Of a DNA stretch of 32,438 nucleotides, positions 1 through 6,665 are shown one piece after another. The stretch lies in contig CAZEPT010000001.1 of NCBI GenBank assembly GCA_964514225.1, positions 1 through 32,438 on the forward strand, written 5' to 3'. The translations under genes were made by a program, and so were the position numbers. This DNA comes from CAZEPT01 sp964514225. GTDB taxonomy: Bacteria; Patescibacteriota; Minisyncoccia; Phycocordibacterales; UBA9973. The notes under the pieces are model-generated. The model had not been told where the DNA came from and searched no databases. It saw only the letters and a program-made list of their open reading frames with translations. The first letter of the stretch is position 1, and each line of letters starts with the position of its first letter.

Positions 1-168
1 AACTTTACAGAGTCAGCTGGAGGAAATTATCCACCACAACCAATACTGATGAATGCAAAAATGATGGACAGCGCTGTAGGAATGGGAGGTGCAGAGCAGA
101 ACCAAGTTCTTCCTGAAGGACAGAATAAATATACCTCTGATGTTTCTATTGTTTACGAAATAAGATAG
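1..168 (+). CDS. C-terminal end of a SIMPL-domain (DUF541-like) protein, partial
   Basis: The reading frame is open from the first base and ends at TAG 166-168, giving 55 residues. It carries a Pro/Met-rich stretch (YPPQPILMNAKMMDSA) and ends in a beta strand, SDVSIVYEIR. SIMPL/DUF541 proteins, which are periplasmic or surface proteins of uncertain role, commonly end with a similar loop rich in Pro, Met and Ala, an acidic 'PGEQ'-like segment (here LPEGQNK) and a final strand of the V-x-Y/F-E-I type. The family call rests on this short tail only. A strong hairpin terminator follows 13 nt later, so this is the end of a transcription unit. Confidence 0.5.
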   Translation, partial: NFTESAGGNYPPQPILMNAKMMDSAVGMGGAEQNQVLPEGQNKYTSDVSIVYEIR

Positions 169-181
169 GATATAGAATATG

Positions 182-215
182 CAAAAGCAGGACGGCCATG
201 GCCGTCCTGCTTTTG
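182..215 (+). terminator. long-stem intrinsic terminator
   Basis: Fifteen-base-pair perfect stem (CAAAAGCAGGACGGC / GCCGTCCTGCTTTTG) around CATG. The T-run is built into the 3' arm. It ends the SIMPL-like gene. Its outline (A-run, GC core, T-run, followed by ATCATTAGTAATT) resembles the palindromes at 18505, 21067 and 27738. Confidence 0.8.
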
Positions 216-258
216 TATATCATTAGTAATTAGATATTAGAAATTAGTAATTTTATTG

Positions 259-264
259 TATACT
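259..264 (+). promoter_or_regulatory. -10 box for a leaderless start
   Basis: TATACT ends 8 nt before the ATG at 273, so transcription should begin at or next to the start codon. There is no Shine-Dalgarno sequence in between. Confidence 0.6.
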
Positions 265-272
265 AGCCCTAT

Positions 273-1631
273 ATGGATTTAGACCGATTTCTTGAAGGAA
301 GGCCAGAGCTCAAAAAGATCATGGAGAAAGAAGGACAATCAACGCTCGAACAGTATGTTGAGGCTTCATATAGTACGGTCCAATCGGTTGATTTTTCGTA
401 CTTTGACGAACGATTTGAAGAATTCAGCAAGACCTATTCACGACTCCTTACTCCGATACTTGGGGGGAGTGTTACAAAAGATTCACTTGAGACACTCAAA
501 GCAAACCGCCTCGTTTCGACCGCTGACCATCAAGGCATCATTACCCACCCATTCTTTCTCAGTACGACCTATGCTCGCAGTCTCTATGCAATAGAGCATA
601 ATCAAAAAAGCGTGGTGACATTCCCGTGTTCTGGAATATCTCTTTCGAACTCTTCATTTCCTCGCGGGCTTGCATATCATGATGATCAGGAAGTTCTGCA
701 AAAAATATACCTTAAGTCACTGAGTTCAAAAATACCACTGTATGGCTTGGGACCTATGGTAGAAGATGTACGGCAGAAAATTATCGATGGATTGTTTCTT
801 GCACCACTTGAAAAAACTAAAAGACAGAAACTCATGTCGTTTATGAAAGATACGTTACTTACTCCTGATTTTTTCAGGCAGAGTGATTATGATAGCCAGT
901 GTACATTAGGTTCCCAGAGGCTCTGGAAAAAGATAGAAGCATTCAAAGATATTGATCTTATCTATCTATCTCAAGAAAAAATTACCTCTGCTTTGTTGTG
1001 TGACCATCATATGGAAAAGGCAACTCCTATCTATGAGCTTCTTTTTACTGAAAAAGGCCACCAATTATTTTTAGAACACTTTAATGGTATCCAAGGAGCA
1101 TTCAATCAAGAGGCTTCAATCGGGACAGAACTATTCTGGGGGGTAGACGATGGTAAGAGGGTAGCGCTCCAGATTGTAAATGGATATCTGGTACATAGTC
1201 TATCAGATTTTTCTCTACCTCTCGATCCACAGAGTATCACTGAAGCGCTTGAGAATAAAAAAATCTACCCATCTATGGCGCTTTGTTTTATTGTTATTTC
1301 TTTCTATTACGGTTTTGTCTGTGGTGGGGGATTCAGTCAGGTGAATTATTTAAAAGACATGAAAGAAGCGTGGGTCCGTGTTCTGAGGGTGCTAGGTGAA
1401 AATAGGGAAGGTGATGCTGCTGAGAAAATTCCAACAAATATTTTTTTTGGAGAAGCAATATCTTTATTTACAAATGAAACAGAGAAAAATCCAGCTTACT
1501 CGATCAATCTTTTGCTTCACACTGAGTCTGCTGTAAGCCATAAAAAAAAGTCTCACGAGAGGAGGCTGAAGGATAGTTTTCTTACCATGTGTGCATTCTT
1601 TTCTGGAACTATTCAAAGCGTTTTCGAATAA
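273..1631 (+). CDS. unrecognised 452-aa protein
   Basis: I do not recognise this protein. It looks soluble and has no signal peptide. A short hydrophobic stretch near residue 335 (MALCFIVISFYYGFVCGGG) could be a buried helix. Possible active-site-like patches are STADHQGIITHPFF (about residue 82), FPCSGISLSNSSFPRG (about 117), LYGLGP (about 155) and DHHME. A His-rich motif followed by Ser/Asn loops suggests an enzyme, but no known motif is complete. The start is set by ATG 273, 8 nt after TATACT. It stands alone, between the upstream terminator and a convergent minus-strand small ORF. The length and sustained codon structure make it a real gene. Confidence 0.85.
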   Translation: MDLDRFLEGRPELKKIMEKEGQSTLEQYVEASYSTVQSVDFSYFDERFEEFSKTYSRLLTPILGGSVTKDSLETLKANRLVSTADHQGIITHPFFLSTTYARSLYAIEHNQKSVVTFPCSGISLSNSSFPRGLAYHDDQEVLQKIYLKSLSSKIPLYGLGPMVEDVRQKIIDGLFLAPLEKTKRQKLMSFMKDTLLTPDFFRQSDYDSQCTLGSQRLWKKIEAFKDIDLIYLSQEKITSALLCDHHMEKATPIYELLFTEKGHQLFLEHFNGIQGAFNQEASIGTELFWGVDDGKRVALQIVNGYLVHSLSDFSLPLDPQSITEALENKKIYPSMALCFIVISFYYGFVCGGGFSQVNYLKDMKEAWVRVLRVLGENREGDAAEKIPTNIFFGEAISLFTNETEKNPAYSINLLLHTESAVSHKKKSHERRLKDSFLTMCAFFSGTIQSVFE

Positions 1632-1634
1632 CAG

Positions 1635-1790
1635 TTATTCATTTAATGTTGCCTTGTACTCAGCTGCTTTTTCAGTACGCATGTTTTGAAAATATTTCTC
1701 CAAGCGTTCAATGATACTAGAAAAAACCACAATACTTGTTATCATGATAAGAGCTATAAGAAACCAAGAGTAATTACTTTTCTTTTGCAT
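1635..1790 (-). CDS. 51-aa single-pass membrane peptide
   Basis: Minus-strand ATG (1788-1790) to TAA (1635-1637). The peptide begins MQKKSNYSWFLIALIM, has one transmembrane helix (about residues 8-27), then a charged amphipathic tail (ERLEKYFQNMRTEKAAEYKA). A TATACT lies on the minus strand at 1806-1801, 10 nt upstream of the ATG, which gives an almost leaderless transcript as for other genes here. The order Lys-rich N-terminus, TM helix, charged tail is typical of small inner-membrane peptides. Its function is unknown. It is convergent with the 452-aa gene, 3 nt away. Confidence 0.5.
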   Translation of the reverse strand: MQKKSNYSWFLIALIMITSIVVFSSIIERLEKYFQNMRTEKAAEYKATLNE

Positions 1791-1957
1791 TATCTCATAA
1801 AGTATATCATACAGAAATTTGTTGAGATGAGATTATTCACAGGTCGCGTTTCTTCTAAAATACGATGTTCAATTTTGAAGGAAGAGAGGGGGATTCACCC
1901 GTCCGCTTCGCTCCCGAGTATAAACTTCTCATTCCTTCTCTCTTCTCACAAAGAGTC
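1791..1957. other. intergenic stretch, no gene seen
   Basis: Apart from the -10 box of the 51-aa peptide I see no supported gene. Open frames that run from here into 1996-2082 on the plus strand are antisense to the tRNA and are not credible. Confidence 0.5.
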
Positions 1958-1988
1958 AAAAAAACCAGGAAAAAATCCTGGTTTTTTT
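1958..1988 (-). terminator. terminator after tRNA-Ser
   Basis: Thirteen-base-pair stem (AAAAAAACCAGGA / TCCTGGTTTTTTT) with a 5-nt loop. Read on the minus strand it ends in a T-run 8 nt beyond the tRNA 3' end. The symmetry means it could act in both directions. Confidence 0.75.
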
Positions 1989-1995
1989 GCTCTAG

Positions 1996-2082
1996 CGGAA
2001 GAGGGGGGATTCGAACCCCCGGTACGATTTCTCGTACGCCACCTTTCCAAGGTGGTACATTCGACCGCTCTGCCACCCTTCC
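1996..2082 (-). tRNA. tRNA-Ser(GGA)
   Basis: 87 nt on the minus strand. The acceptor stem GGAAGGG pairs with CTCTTCC with one G-U. The anticodon arm is CCACC-TTGGAAA-GGTGG with anticodon GGA, reading UCC/UCU serine codons. The long variable arm is GTACGA-GAAA-TCGTAC, typical of class II tRNA-Ser. The T arm is GGGGG-TTCGAAT-CCCCC. The discriminator is G, as seryl-tRNA synthetase expects. CCA is not encoded (CT follows), so it must be added by CCA-adding enzyme. The 5' end is only 6 nt beyond the stop codon of the DUF2231-like gene, so both are probably on one transcript. Confidence 0.96.
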
Positions 2083-2088
2083 GTTTTC

Positions 2089-2625
2089 CTATTTTTCTAC
2101 GATACTACACATGAGTTTTGTCATGGGGTCGGAGTTGCATCCATGAGCTAAGATGCCACCGAGGGTACCTGTACCCATAATGATACAAAAACCGACAATC
2201 GCTAGAGTTACTCTTACTGCTCGAGTGTTGAAAATGTGTATGAATTGTTTGAGCTGAGTGTGTATTTTGCTTTTAAAAGTAGTATAGAGTTTGTGATTTT
2301 TTAATTCTTCAATATTTTCAAAAAAGTAAATGAGATAAGAAATCGAAAGGATAACAAAGACTGCCGTTGCCCAAAAAGCAAAACCCTCATGAAGTTCAAG
2401 GATATTTTTACTTAAGTATGCTTTATTTGCCCCTTCTGAAATCATCTCACCTGTCTGACGTGAGAGCATTGCGCCGATTGTCCCTGCGAATAGAATAATC
2501 CCCTTAGTGATTTCTAAGCTGTGTTTTTTATAAAATATATTAAAGACGCTCAAGACTTCTAAAAAGGCGTAAAGTGTTAAAAGACCTACAGGAAAATGGA
2601 CCATAATAAGGTGAAAATTATTCAT
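2089..2625 (-). CDS. DUF2231-like four-helix membrane protein
   Basis: 178 aa with about four transmembrane helices. It begins MNNFHLIMVHFPVGLLTLYA, which fits the His-Phe-Pro signature at the start of the DUF2231 family, and has a second His motif, LHEGFAFWATAVFVI, in the next helix pair. Buried histidines in this family have been suggested to hold haem or metal; that is inference here. A Cys/His tail (GILAHGCNSDP) follows the last helix. On the minus strand TATGAT lies exactly 6 nt before the ATG, so the mRNA is probably leaderless. The stop codon is 6 nt from tRNA-Ser, implying co-transcription and processing of the tRNA from the mRNA. Confidence 0.6.
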   Translation of the reverse strand: MNNFHLIMVHFPVGLLTLYAFLEVLSVFNIFYKKHSLEITKGIILFAGTIGAMLSRQTGEMISEGANKAYLSKNILELHEGFAFWATAVFVILSISYLIYFFENIEELKNHKLYTTFKSKIHTQLKQFIHIFNTRAVRVTLAIVGFCIIMGTGTLGGILAHGCNSDPMTKLMCSIVEK

Positions 2626-2682
2626 GAATATATCATACTCCGAAAGTCAGATTGTGTAAACTCTATGATATAGTAGTGTGAT

Positions 2683-2804
2683 ATGGAAATTTTACGAAAA
2701 AAGTAACAACTTATTTAGAAGAAGCGTCCATTGCGTACCTTTTTGGAGAGTATCAAACACTCTACAAACATATTTATGGAAAAAACTACAGCGAGTATAA
2801 TTAA
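2683..2804 (+). pseudogene. possible 40-aa small ORF interrupted at an A6 run
   Basis: TATAGT (2669-2674) lies 8 nt before ATG 2683. As written, translation stops after MEILRKK. Shifting by one base at the A6 run (2697-2702) opens a frame continuing VTTYLEEASIAYLFGEY and ending at TAA 2802-2804, inside murI. The shifted frame looks protein-like (helical, with no other stop), and the promoter would also serve murI. It could be a frameshifted gene, a homopolymer sequencing error, slippage on A6, or chance. Confidence 0.25.
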
Positions 2805-3570
2805 AAAGATAGGTTTCTATGATTCCGGCCTCGGCGGGCTTTTTGTCATGTCCCATGTCGTGCACGTATTTCCAAACTATACCTATATTTTTTTAGCTGA
2901 TGAGAAGAACCTCCCTTACGGGGCAAAAACAGTTGAAGCGCTTTATGGATACGCGAAAGCGTGTGTTAATTTCTTAATCAATCAAAAACACTGCGATATT
3001 GTGGTGATCGCGTGTAATACACTCTCTGCCACAGTCTATGAGCGACTTGTGAATGAATATAGAGTAAGTCATCCAAATGTTCTTTTGATTGATATGATTA
3101 CTCCGACGATCGATACACTTCCTGAAGATACTCACTACAGCGTCTTTGGAACACTGCGGACTATCGAGAGTCATGTGTACCAAAAGGGAATACAAGAACG
3201 CTTTCCAAACAGCAGTGTTGGTGAGTATGCAACCATCGAACTCGCTACGCTCATTGAAAAAAAACAAGATACTCATGAATACCTCAAATCTTTTAAAAAA
3301 CAAATAGGGGGAGACCCCCATACTTGTGTCTTGGCGTGTACACACTATGGTCTAATAGAAGATGTATTCAAGGAAATATACCCCCATGCTACTTTTATTA
3401 CTCAGCATGCAATCATGCTCGATCTGTTGAAATTCATTCTTCATGGAGAGAGTAAAGAGCTTGGTGAAGTTTCTATTTTAACGACACAAGAAAATCCTAT
3501 TTTTACAGAGTATGCGTGGAAATGGTTTCAAGGAAGTTTACCTGTAGTTGTTTCGGTGGAGAAAGGGTAG
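2776..3570 (+). CDS. murI: glutamate racemase
   Basis: MurI interconverts L- and D-glutamate, supplying D-Glu for peptidoglycan through MurD, which is encoded further down this window. Family hallmarks are GFYDSGLGGLFV near the N-terminus, LPYGAKT, the first catalytic cysteine in IACNTLSA and the second in LACTHYGL. From ATG 2776 the protein is 264 aa, the usual size. The frame stays open upstream to a TTG at 2731, which would add 15 residues (RTFLESIKHSTNIF) that do not resemble the family, so I prefer ATG 2776. No Shine-Dalgarno is evident. Confidence 0.93.
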   Translation: MEKTTASIIKKIGFYDSGLGGLFVMSHVVHVFPNYTYIFLADEKNLPYGAKTVEALYGYAKACVNFLINQKHCDIVVIACNTLSATVYERLVNEYRVSHPNVLLIDMITPTIDTLPEDTHYSVFGTLRTIESHVYQKGIQERFPNSSVGEYATIELATLIEKKQDTHEYLKSFKKQIGGDPHTCVLACTHYGLIEDVFKEIYPHATFITQHAIMLDLLKFILHGESKELGEVSILTTQENPIFTEYAWKWFQGSLPVVVSVEKG

Positions 3571-3630
3571 TCACCTAATGTGCCCATATGATATACTTGT
3601 TTTATATTTATTCATAATAAAAATAATATA

Positions 3631-4104
3631 ATGACAAAAAACATATGTAATAAAAATACAGGACTTCTTATCATGAGATTCGGGCTCGGAACAATTTTCT
3701 TGGTTCACGGTATCTTGAAGCTTCAGAACATGGATGGAACTATCGGATTCTTTAGTCAAATCGGACTCACTCCAATGCTTGCATGGGTTGTTGCGATTGT
3801 TGAAGTTCTCGGTGGGGTACTTATAATTTTAGGACTCTTTACTTCTATTGTTGGACTACTTCTTGCCCTTGTTATGCTCGTTGCATTTATTAAAGTAAAA
3901 CTTCCTATTGGTGGAATGCAGGCATTCTTGACAGGTGAAATCGATCTCGCACTCTTTGTACTTTCGCTTGGTCTCGCTTGTACTGGTGCTGGAAAGTATG
4001 CAGTATCAAGTCTTTGTCGATGTGGTAAATGTATGTTCTGTAAAAATAGAGATGCTCATGTGTGTGGTACTGACGGCAATTGCGGTTGTGCTTGTACAAA
4101 ATAG
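3631..4104 (+). CDS. DoxX-family membrane protein with Cys-rich C-terminal tail
   Basis: 157 aa. Residues 10-118 form the four-helix DoxX fold: MRFGLGTIFLVHGILKL, then IVEVLGGVLIILGLF, then helices around residues 75-88 and 104-117. DoxX-type proteins are small membrane proteins linked to redox or thiol stress. What is unusual is the tail: between residues 129 and 155 there are eight cysteines (LCRCGKCMFCK, then HVCGTDGNCGCACTK). This looks like a metal (Zn, Cu or Fe-S) site or a redox-active cluster at the membrane surface. It stands alone between its own promoter region and a terminator. Confidence 0.8.
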   Translation: MTKNICNKNTGLLIMRFGLGTIFLVHGILKLQNMDGTIGFFSQIGLTPMLAWVVAIVEVLGGVLIILGLFTSIVGLLLALVMLVAFIKVKLPIGGMQAFLTGEIDLALFVLSLGLACTGAGKYAVSSLCRCGKCMFCKNRDAHVCGTDGNCGCACTK

Positions 4105-4122
4105 TTTTCCCTCATTAATAAT

Positions 4123-4160
4123 ACAAAACAAAAGACCATCTAGGTGGTTTTTTGTTTTGT
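4123..4160 (+). terminator. intrinsic terminator after the DoxX gene
   Basis: Sixteen-pair stem from ACAAAACAAAAGACCA to TGGTTTTTTGTTTTGT (one G-U) with a 6-nt loop, ending in a T-rich arm. Confidence 0.75.
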
Positions 4161-4166
4161 ATGGTA

Positions 4167-4172
4167 TATATA
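4167..4172 (+). promoter_or_regulatory. -10 box for a leaderless start (NUDIX operon)
   Basis: TATATA followed by 6 nt and ATG 4179. This placement decides the start over the upstream in-frame ATG at 4152, which lies inside the terminator stem. Confidence 0.5.
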
Positions 4173-4178
4173 TCACAT

Positions 4179-4742
4179 ATGACCAACCCACTTCCAGAAA
4201 ATGCACAGAAAGTTTTTGAAGGTGTTATTTTTGATATTCACCAATGGGAGCAAGAACTTTTTGATGGAACCAAGCGAACGTTTGAGGCAGCTACACGACA
4301 GAGTATCGTTATAATGATTCCCGTGGTTGGAGATAAAATTTTTGTCGCAAAAGAAGAACAACCTGGGCGACCGCCTTATTTTGCTGTACCTGCTGGATTT
4401 TCTGAAAAGTCTGATAAAGAACCACTTGATGCTGCAAAAAGAGAGCTAAAAGAAGAGACTGGCCTGACAAGTGATGATTGGGAATTATTAGATACCTATT
4501 CACTTTATCCTCGTATGTCGGTTACTGATTATATCTATGTTGCTCGAAACTGCCAAAAAACACACGAAAAAAAACTTGATTCTGGAGAAAGACAACTTGA
4601 AGAGCATCTATATACATTTGATGAATTTATAGATTTACATGATCATGAAGATTTCGCGAATTTCTTTTTGAAGCACAATTTAATTCACGCAAAGTATGAT
4701 CCGATGTTTAAAAAAGAACTAAGAAAGAAACTATTTGGGTAA
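4179..4742 (+). CDS. NUDIX hydrolase, ADP-ribose pyrophosphatase-like
   Basis: 187 aa from ATG 4179. The fold starts with a substrate-sensing strand region (FEGVIFDIHQWEQELFDGT) as in ADP-ribose/NDP-sugar pyrophosphatases. The NUDIX box is PAGFSEKSDKEPLDAAKREL followed by KEETGL. The essential RELKEETG part is intact, but the loop before it has about one extra residue compared with the canonical Gx5Ex7REUxEExGU spacing. Such enzymes cleave nucleoside diphosphates linked to another group, releasing AMP or a phosphosugar. It is first in a tight operon; the next gene starts 2 nt after its stop. Confidence 0.85.
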   Translation: MTNPLPENAQKVFEGVIFDIHQWEQELFDGTKRTFEAATRQSIVIMIPVVGDKIFVAKEEQPGRPPYFAVPAGFSEKSDKEPLDAAKRELKEETGLTSDDWELLDTYSLYPRMSVTDYIYVARNCQKTHEKKLDSGERQLEEHLYTFDEFIDLHDHEDFANFFLKHNLIHAKYDPMFKKELRKKLFG

Positions 4743-4744
4743 GT

Positions 4745-5062
4745 ATGAAAAAAGAAAAGAAACAGTCTGATTTATATACACTTCCTAATCTTGGACCTCG
4801 TTCAGTTGAACGTTTACAAAAAGTAGGGGTAACTTCTATAAAACACTTACAAAAATATGGTCCAGAAAAAGTGTATGATAAACTCTGCACGTACTACAAG
4901 GCACATATACATATGGCATTTTTGTATGTCCTCCGGTCAGCACACTCGTTTGCGAACGGAAAAATAGATAAAAAAGGAGCCATGTGTTGGTGGATGTTTC
5001 GTTCGGTTAAGGATAAGGAGCTTGGGCAGTTTTATAAAAATAAATTTAAGACGAAGAATTAA
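4745..5062 (+). CDS. TfoX C-terminal-domain protein
   Basis: 105 aa. LPNLGPRSVERLQKVGVTSIKHLQKYGPEKVY is the helix-hairpin-helix-like start of the TfoX/Sxy C-terminal domain, followed by the helix AFLYVLRSAHSFANGK. Sxy/TfoX activates competence genes in gammaproteobacteria, but there the N-terminal domain is also present. Here only the C-terminal domain exists, so a role in competence cannot be assumed. The tail is Lys-rich. It lies between the NUDIX gene and the M24 peptidase, 2 nt from each, so the three are co-transcribed. Confidence 0.7.
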   Translation: MKKEKKQSDLYTLPNLGPRSVERLQKVGVTSIKHLQKYGPEKVYDKLCTYYKAHIHMAFLYVLRSAHSFANGKIDKKGAMCWWMFRSVKDKELGQFYKNKFKTKN

Positions 5063-5064
5063 CC

Positions 5065-5754
5065 ATGGCTCAAATAAAAACACAAAAAGAAATTGATGCT
5101 ATTGAAAAAGCATGTAGTATTACAGATGACATTTTTAAGGAAGTTGTTCGTTTTCTGAAAAAAGATGTGAGTCGGAGTGAAATTGAGGTGCGTGATTTTA
5201 TTGTAACTGAAATTAAAAAAAGGAAACTCCATTCAAGTTTTCCGCCGATTGTAACGAGCGGTCCGCGTGCGGGTAATGAGATTCACCCGCAGTCAACGGA
5301 TAAAAAAATCCAAGGCTTTGTTATCATCGATCTCGGTGTTCGATGCGATGGTTACTGCTCTGATATGACACGGACGCTCTATGTTGGAACTCCTTCTAAA
5401 AAAGAAGAAGATCTGTATGAAAAAGTACTTCAGTCGCAAATTCTTGGAGTTCAAAAATCACAAGCCGGTGCTTTTTGTGCTGATATTGATGCAGAGGTCC
5501 GCCAGTTTCTAGGACCGCTTAAAAAATATTTTATCCATACACTCGGGCATGGGGTCGGTAAAAAGATTCATGAACCACCCATGCTTTATGAAAAGAGAAC
5601 GAAACCAATCCTTAAAGAGGCGATGGTAATTACAATTGAACCAGGTATTTATATAAAAAATAAGTGCGGAATACGGATTGAAGATACGATCGTCATCACC
5701 AGTCACAAACCACGAATACTCACGAAAACTTCCAAAAAACTCTTGAAAATATAA
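5065..5754 (+). CDS. M24-family metallopeptidase (Xaa-Pro aminopeptidase-like)
   Basis: 229 aa, consisting of the pita-bread catalytic domain alone. Metal ligands are visible in order: two Asp in IDLGVRCDGYCSDMTRTLY, His in HTLGHGVGKKIHEPP, Glu in TIEPGIYI and Glu in GIRIEDTIVI. This set is shared by methionine and Xaa-Pro aminopeptidases. HTLGHGVG.xIHE and SGPRAGNEIHP resemble the Xaa-Pro dipeptidase branch, but the N-terminal creatinase domain is missing. It probably trims peptides in the cytoplasm. It is the last gene of the NUDIX-TfoX-M24 operon. Methionine aminopeptidase activity is an alternative. Confidence 0.82.
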   Translation: MAQIKTQKEIDAIEKACSITDDIFKEVVRFLKKDVSRSEIEVRDFIVTEIKKRKLHSSFPPIVTSGPRAGNEIHPQSTDKKIQGFVIIDLGVRCDGYCSDMTRTLYVGTPSKKEEDLYEKVLQSQILGVQKSQAGAFCADIDAEVRQFLGPLKKYFIHTLGHGVGKKIHEPPMLYEKRTKPILKEAMVITIEPGIYIKNKCGIRIEDTIVITSHKPRILTKTSKKLLKI

Positions 5755-5839
5755 GGAAAAATAAGTGATGTTTTTCTGGAGTTTGCTATACGTTTGGTAT
5801 ATACTGGATATATATTAATCGATAACCATAATTCCGAAT

Positions 5840-6658
5840 ATGATTTCAATCAAACAAGCGTACGTATTTGCACTCGATATTTTTAAAAAAAGATGGAAGC
5901 TCTTTTTAGCACTGTGCGTTGTTTTATTCGCAACGTCTGCATTAAGTAGAGTAAATGAAGGATTTGCTTTAGTCATTTATAACCCAGTTGTACTTGCGGT
6001 TATTAGCTTGATTTTCTTAATTCTCTACATTATTTTAAATGCTGTGTTTAACGCCGGATTAAAAAACATCTTACTCTCTTTAGTTCATGGCAAAATTGCT
6101 CGATTTAACGACATCGTTGCATCAAAAAAAGATACATGGAAGTATTTCTTAGGCCAATTGGTTGTATTCGCGTTTGTATTTGTTGCAGTTATTGTAGGAG
6201 CTCTTATTATTTCTCTCAGTTCTTTTGTTACAACAAATCTTCTTCTTCCTACACTCTTGATTATGGTTTTAGTAGGGCTTTTCTTGTGGGTTTTCTCTCG
6301 ATTTGGTTTCTGGGCGTATGCGATGTTTGATAAGAACAGTACACCTCGACAAGGATTTTCTCACAGTAAAAAGATTACTCGTGGTCATGAACTTAAGATT
6401 ATTGCTTTTTACCTCCTCTCGCTTGGTGTTGCTTTTGTTGCAGTTTTGATTGTTTCACTAATTCCGGTTCCAATAATTCCGTTTGTGTTGGCCCTCATTG
6501 TTGGGTATGTCAGTGTTTCACTTTTCTTCCTTTCAAGCGTTCATATGTATCATCAGCTTGATACACAGCACAAAACATCAGCTCACGTAACTAAAAAAGA
6601 AGAGCATGTCGCAGTTCGACCAGAAGAACTTGAGGCTCCGGAGCTTAAAAGTGTATAA
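5840..6658 (+). CDS. polytopic membrane protein of unknown function
   Basis: 272 aa with about six hydrophobic helices (about residues 19-35, 48-70, 105-127, 131-153, 182-204 and 209-231) and a charged cytoplasmic tail (KTSAHVTKKEEHVAVRPEELE). The arrangement resembles DUF975/GDPD-membrane-domain-like transporter scaffolds. I cannot place it in a named family with confidence. The start is ATG 5840, 7 nt after CATAAT (5827-5832). The stop codon of this gene overlaps the -10 box of the following gene. Confidence 0.75.
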   Translation: MISIKQAYVFALDIFKKRWKLFLALCVVLFATSALSRVNEGFALVIYNPVVLAVISLIFLILYIILNAVFNAGLKNILLSLVHGKIARFNDIVASKKDTWKYFLGQLVVFAFVFVAVIVGALIISLSSFVTTNLLLPTLLIMVLVGLFLWVFSRFGFWAYAMFDKNSTPRQGFSHSKKITRGHELKIIAFYLLSLGVAFVAVLIVSLIPVPIIPFVLALIVGYVSVSLFFLSSVHMYHQLDTQHKTSAHVTKKEEHVAVRPEELEAPELKSV

Positions 6659-6659
6659 T
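6654..6659 (+). promoter_or_regulatory. consensus -10 box overlapping a stop codon
   Basis: A perfect TATAAT contains the TAA stop of the upstream membrane protein and sits exactly 6 nt before ATG 6666, so the downstream mRNA should be leaderless. Confidence 0.65.
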
Positions 6660-6665
6660 TAATTC

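Noticed and set aside
1686..2114. Plus-strand open frame of 142 codons
   Set aside because: It runs antisense through tRNA-Ser and the terminator, and its composition looks like translated non-coding DNA.
2731..2775. Upstream TTG start for murI
   Set aside because: The extra 15 residues do not resemble glutamate racemases, and ATG 2776 gives the usual length.
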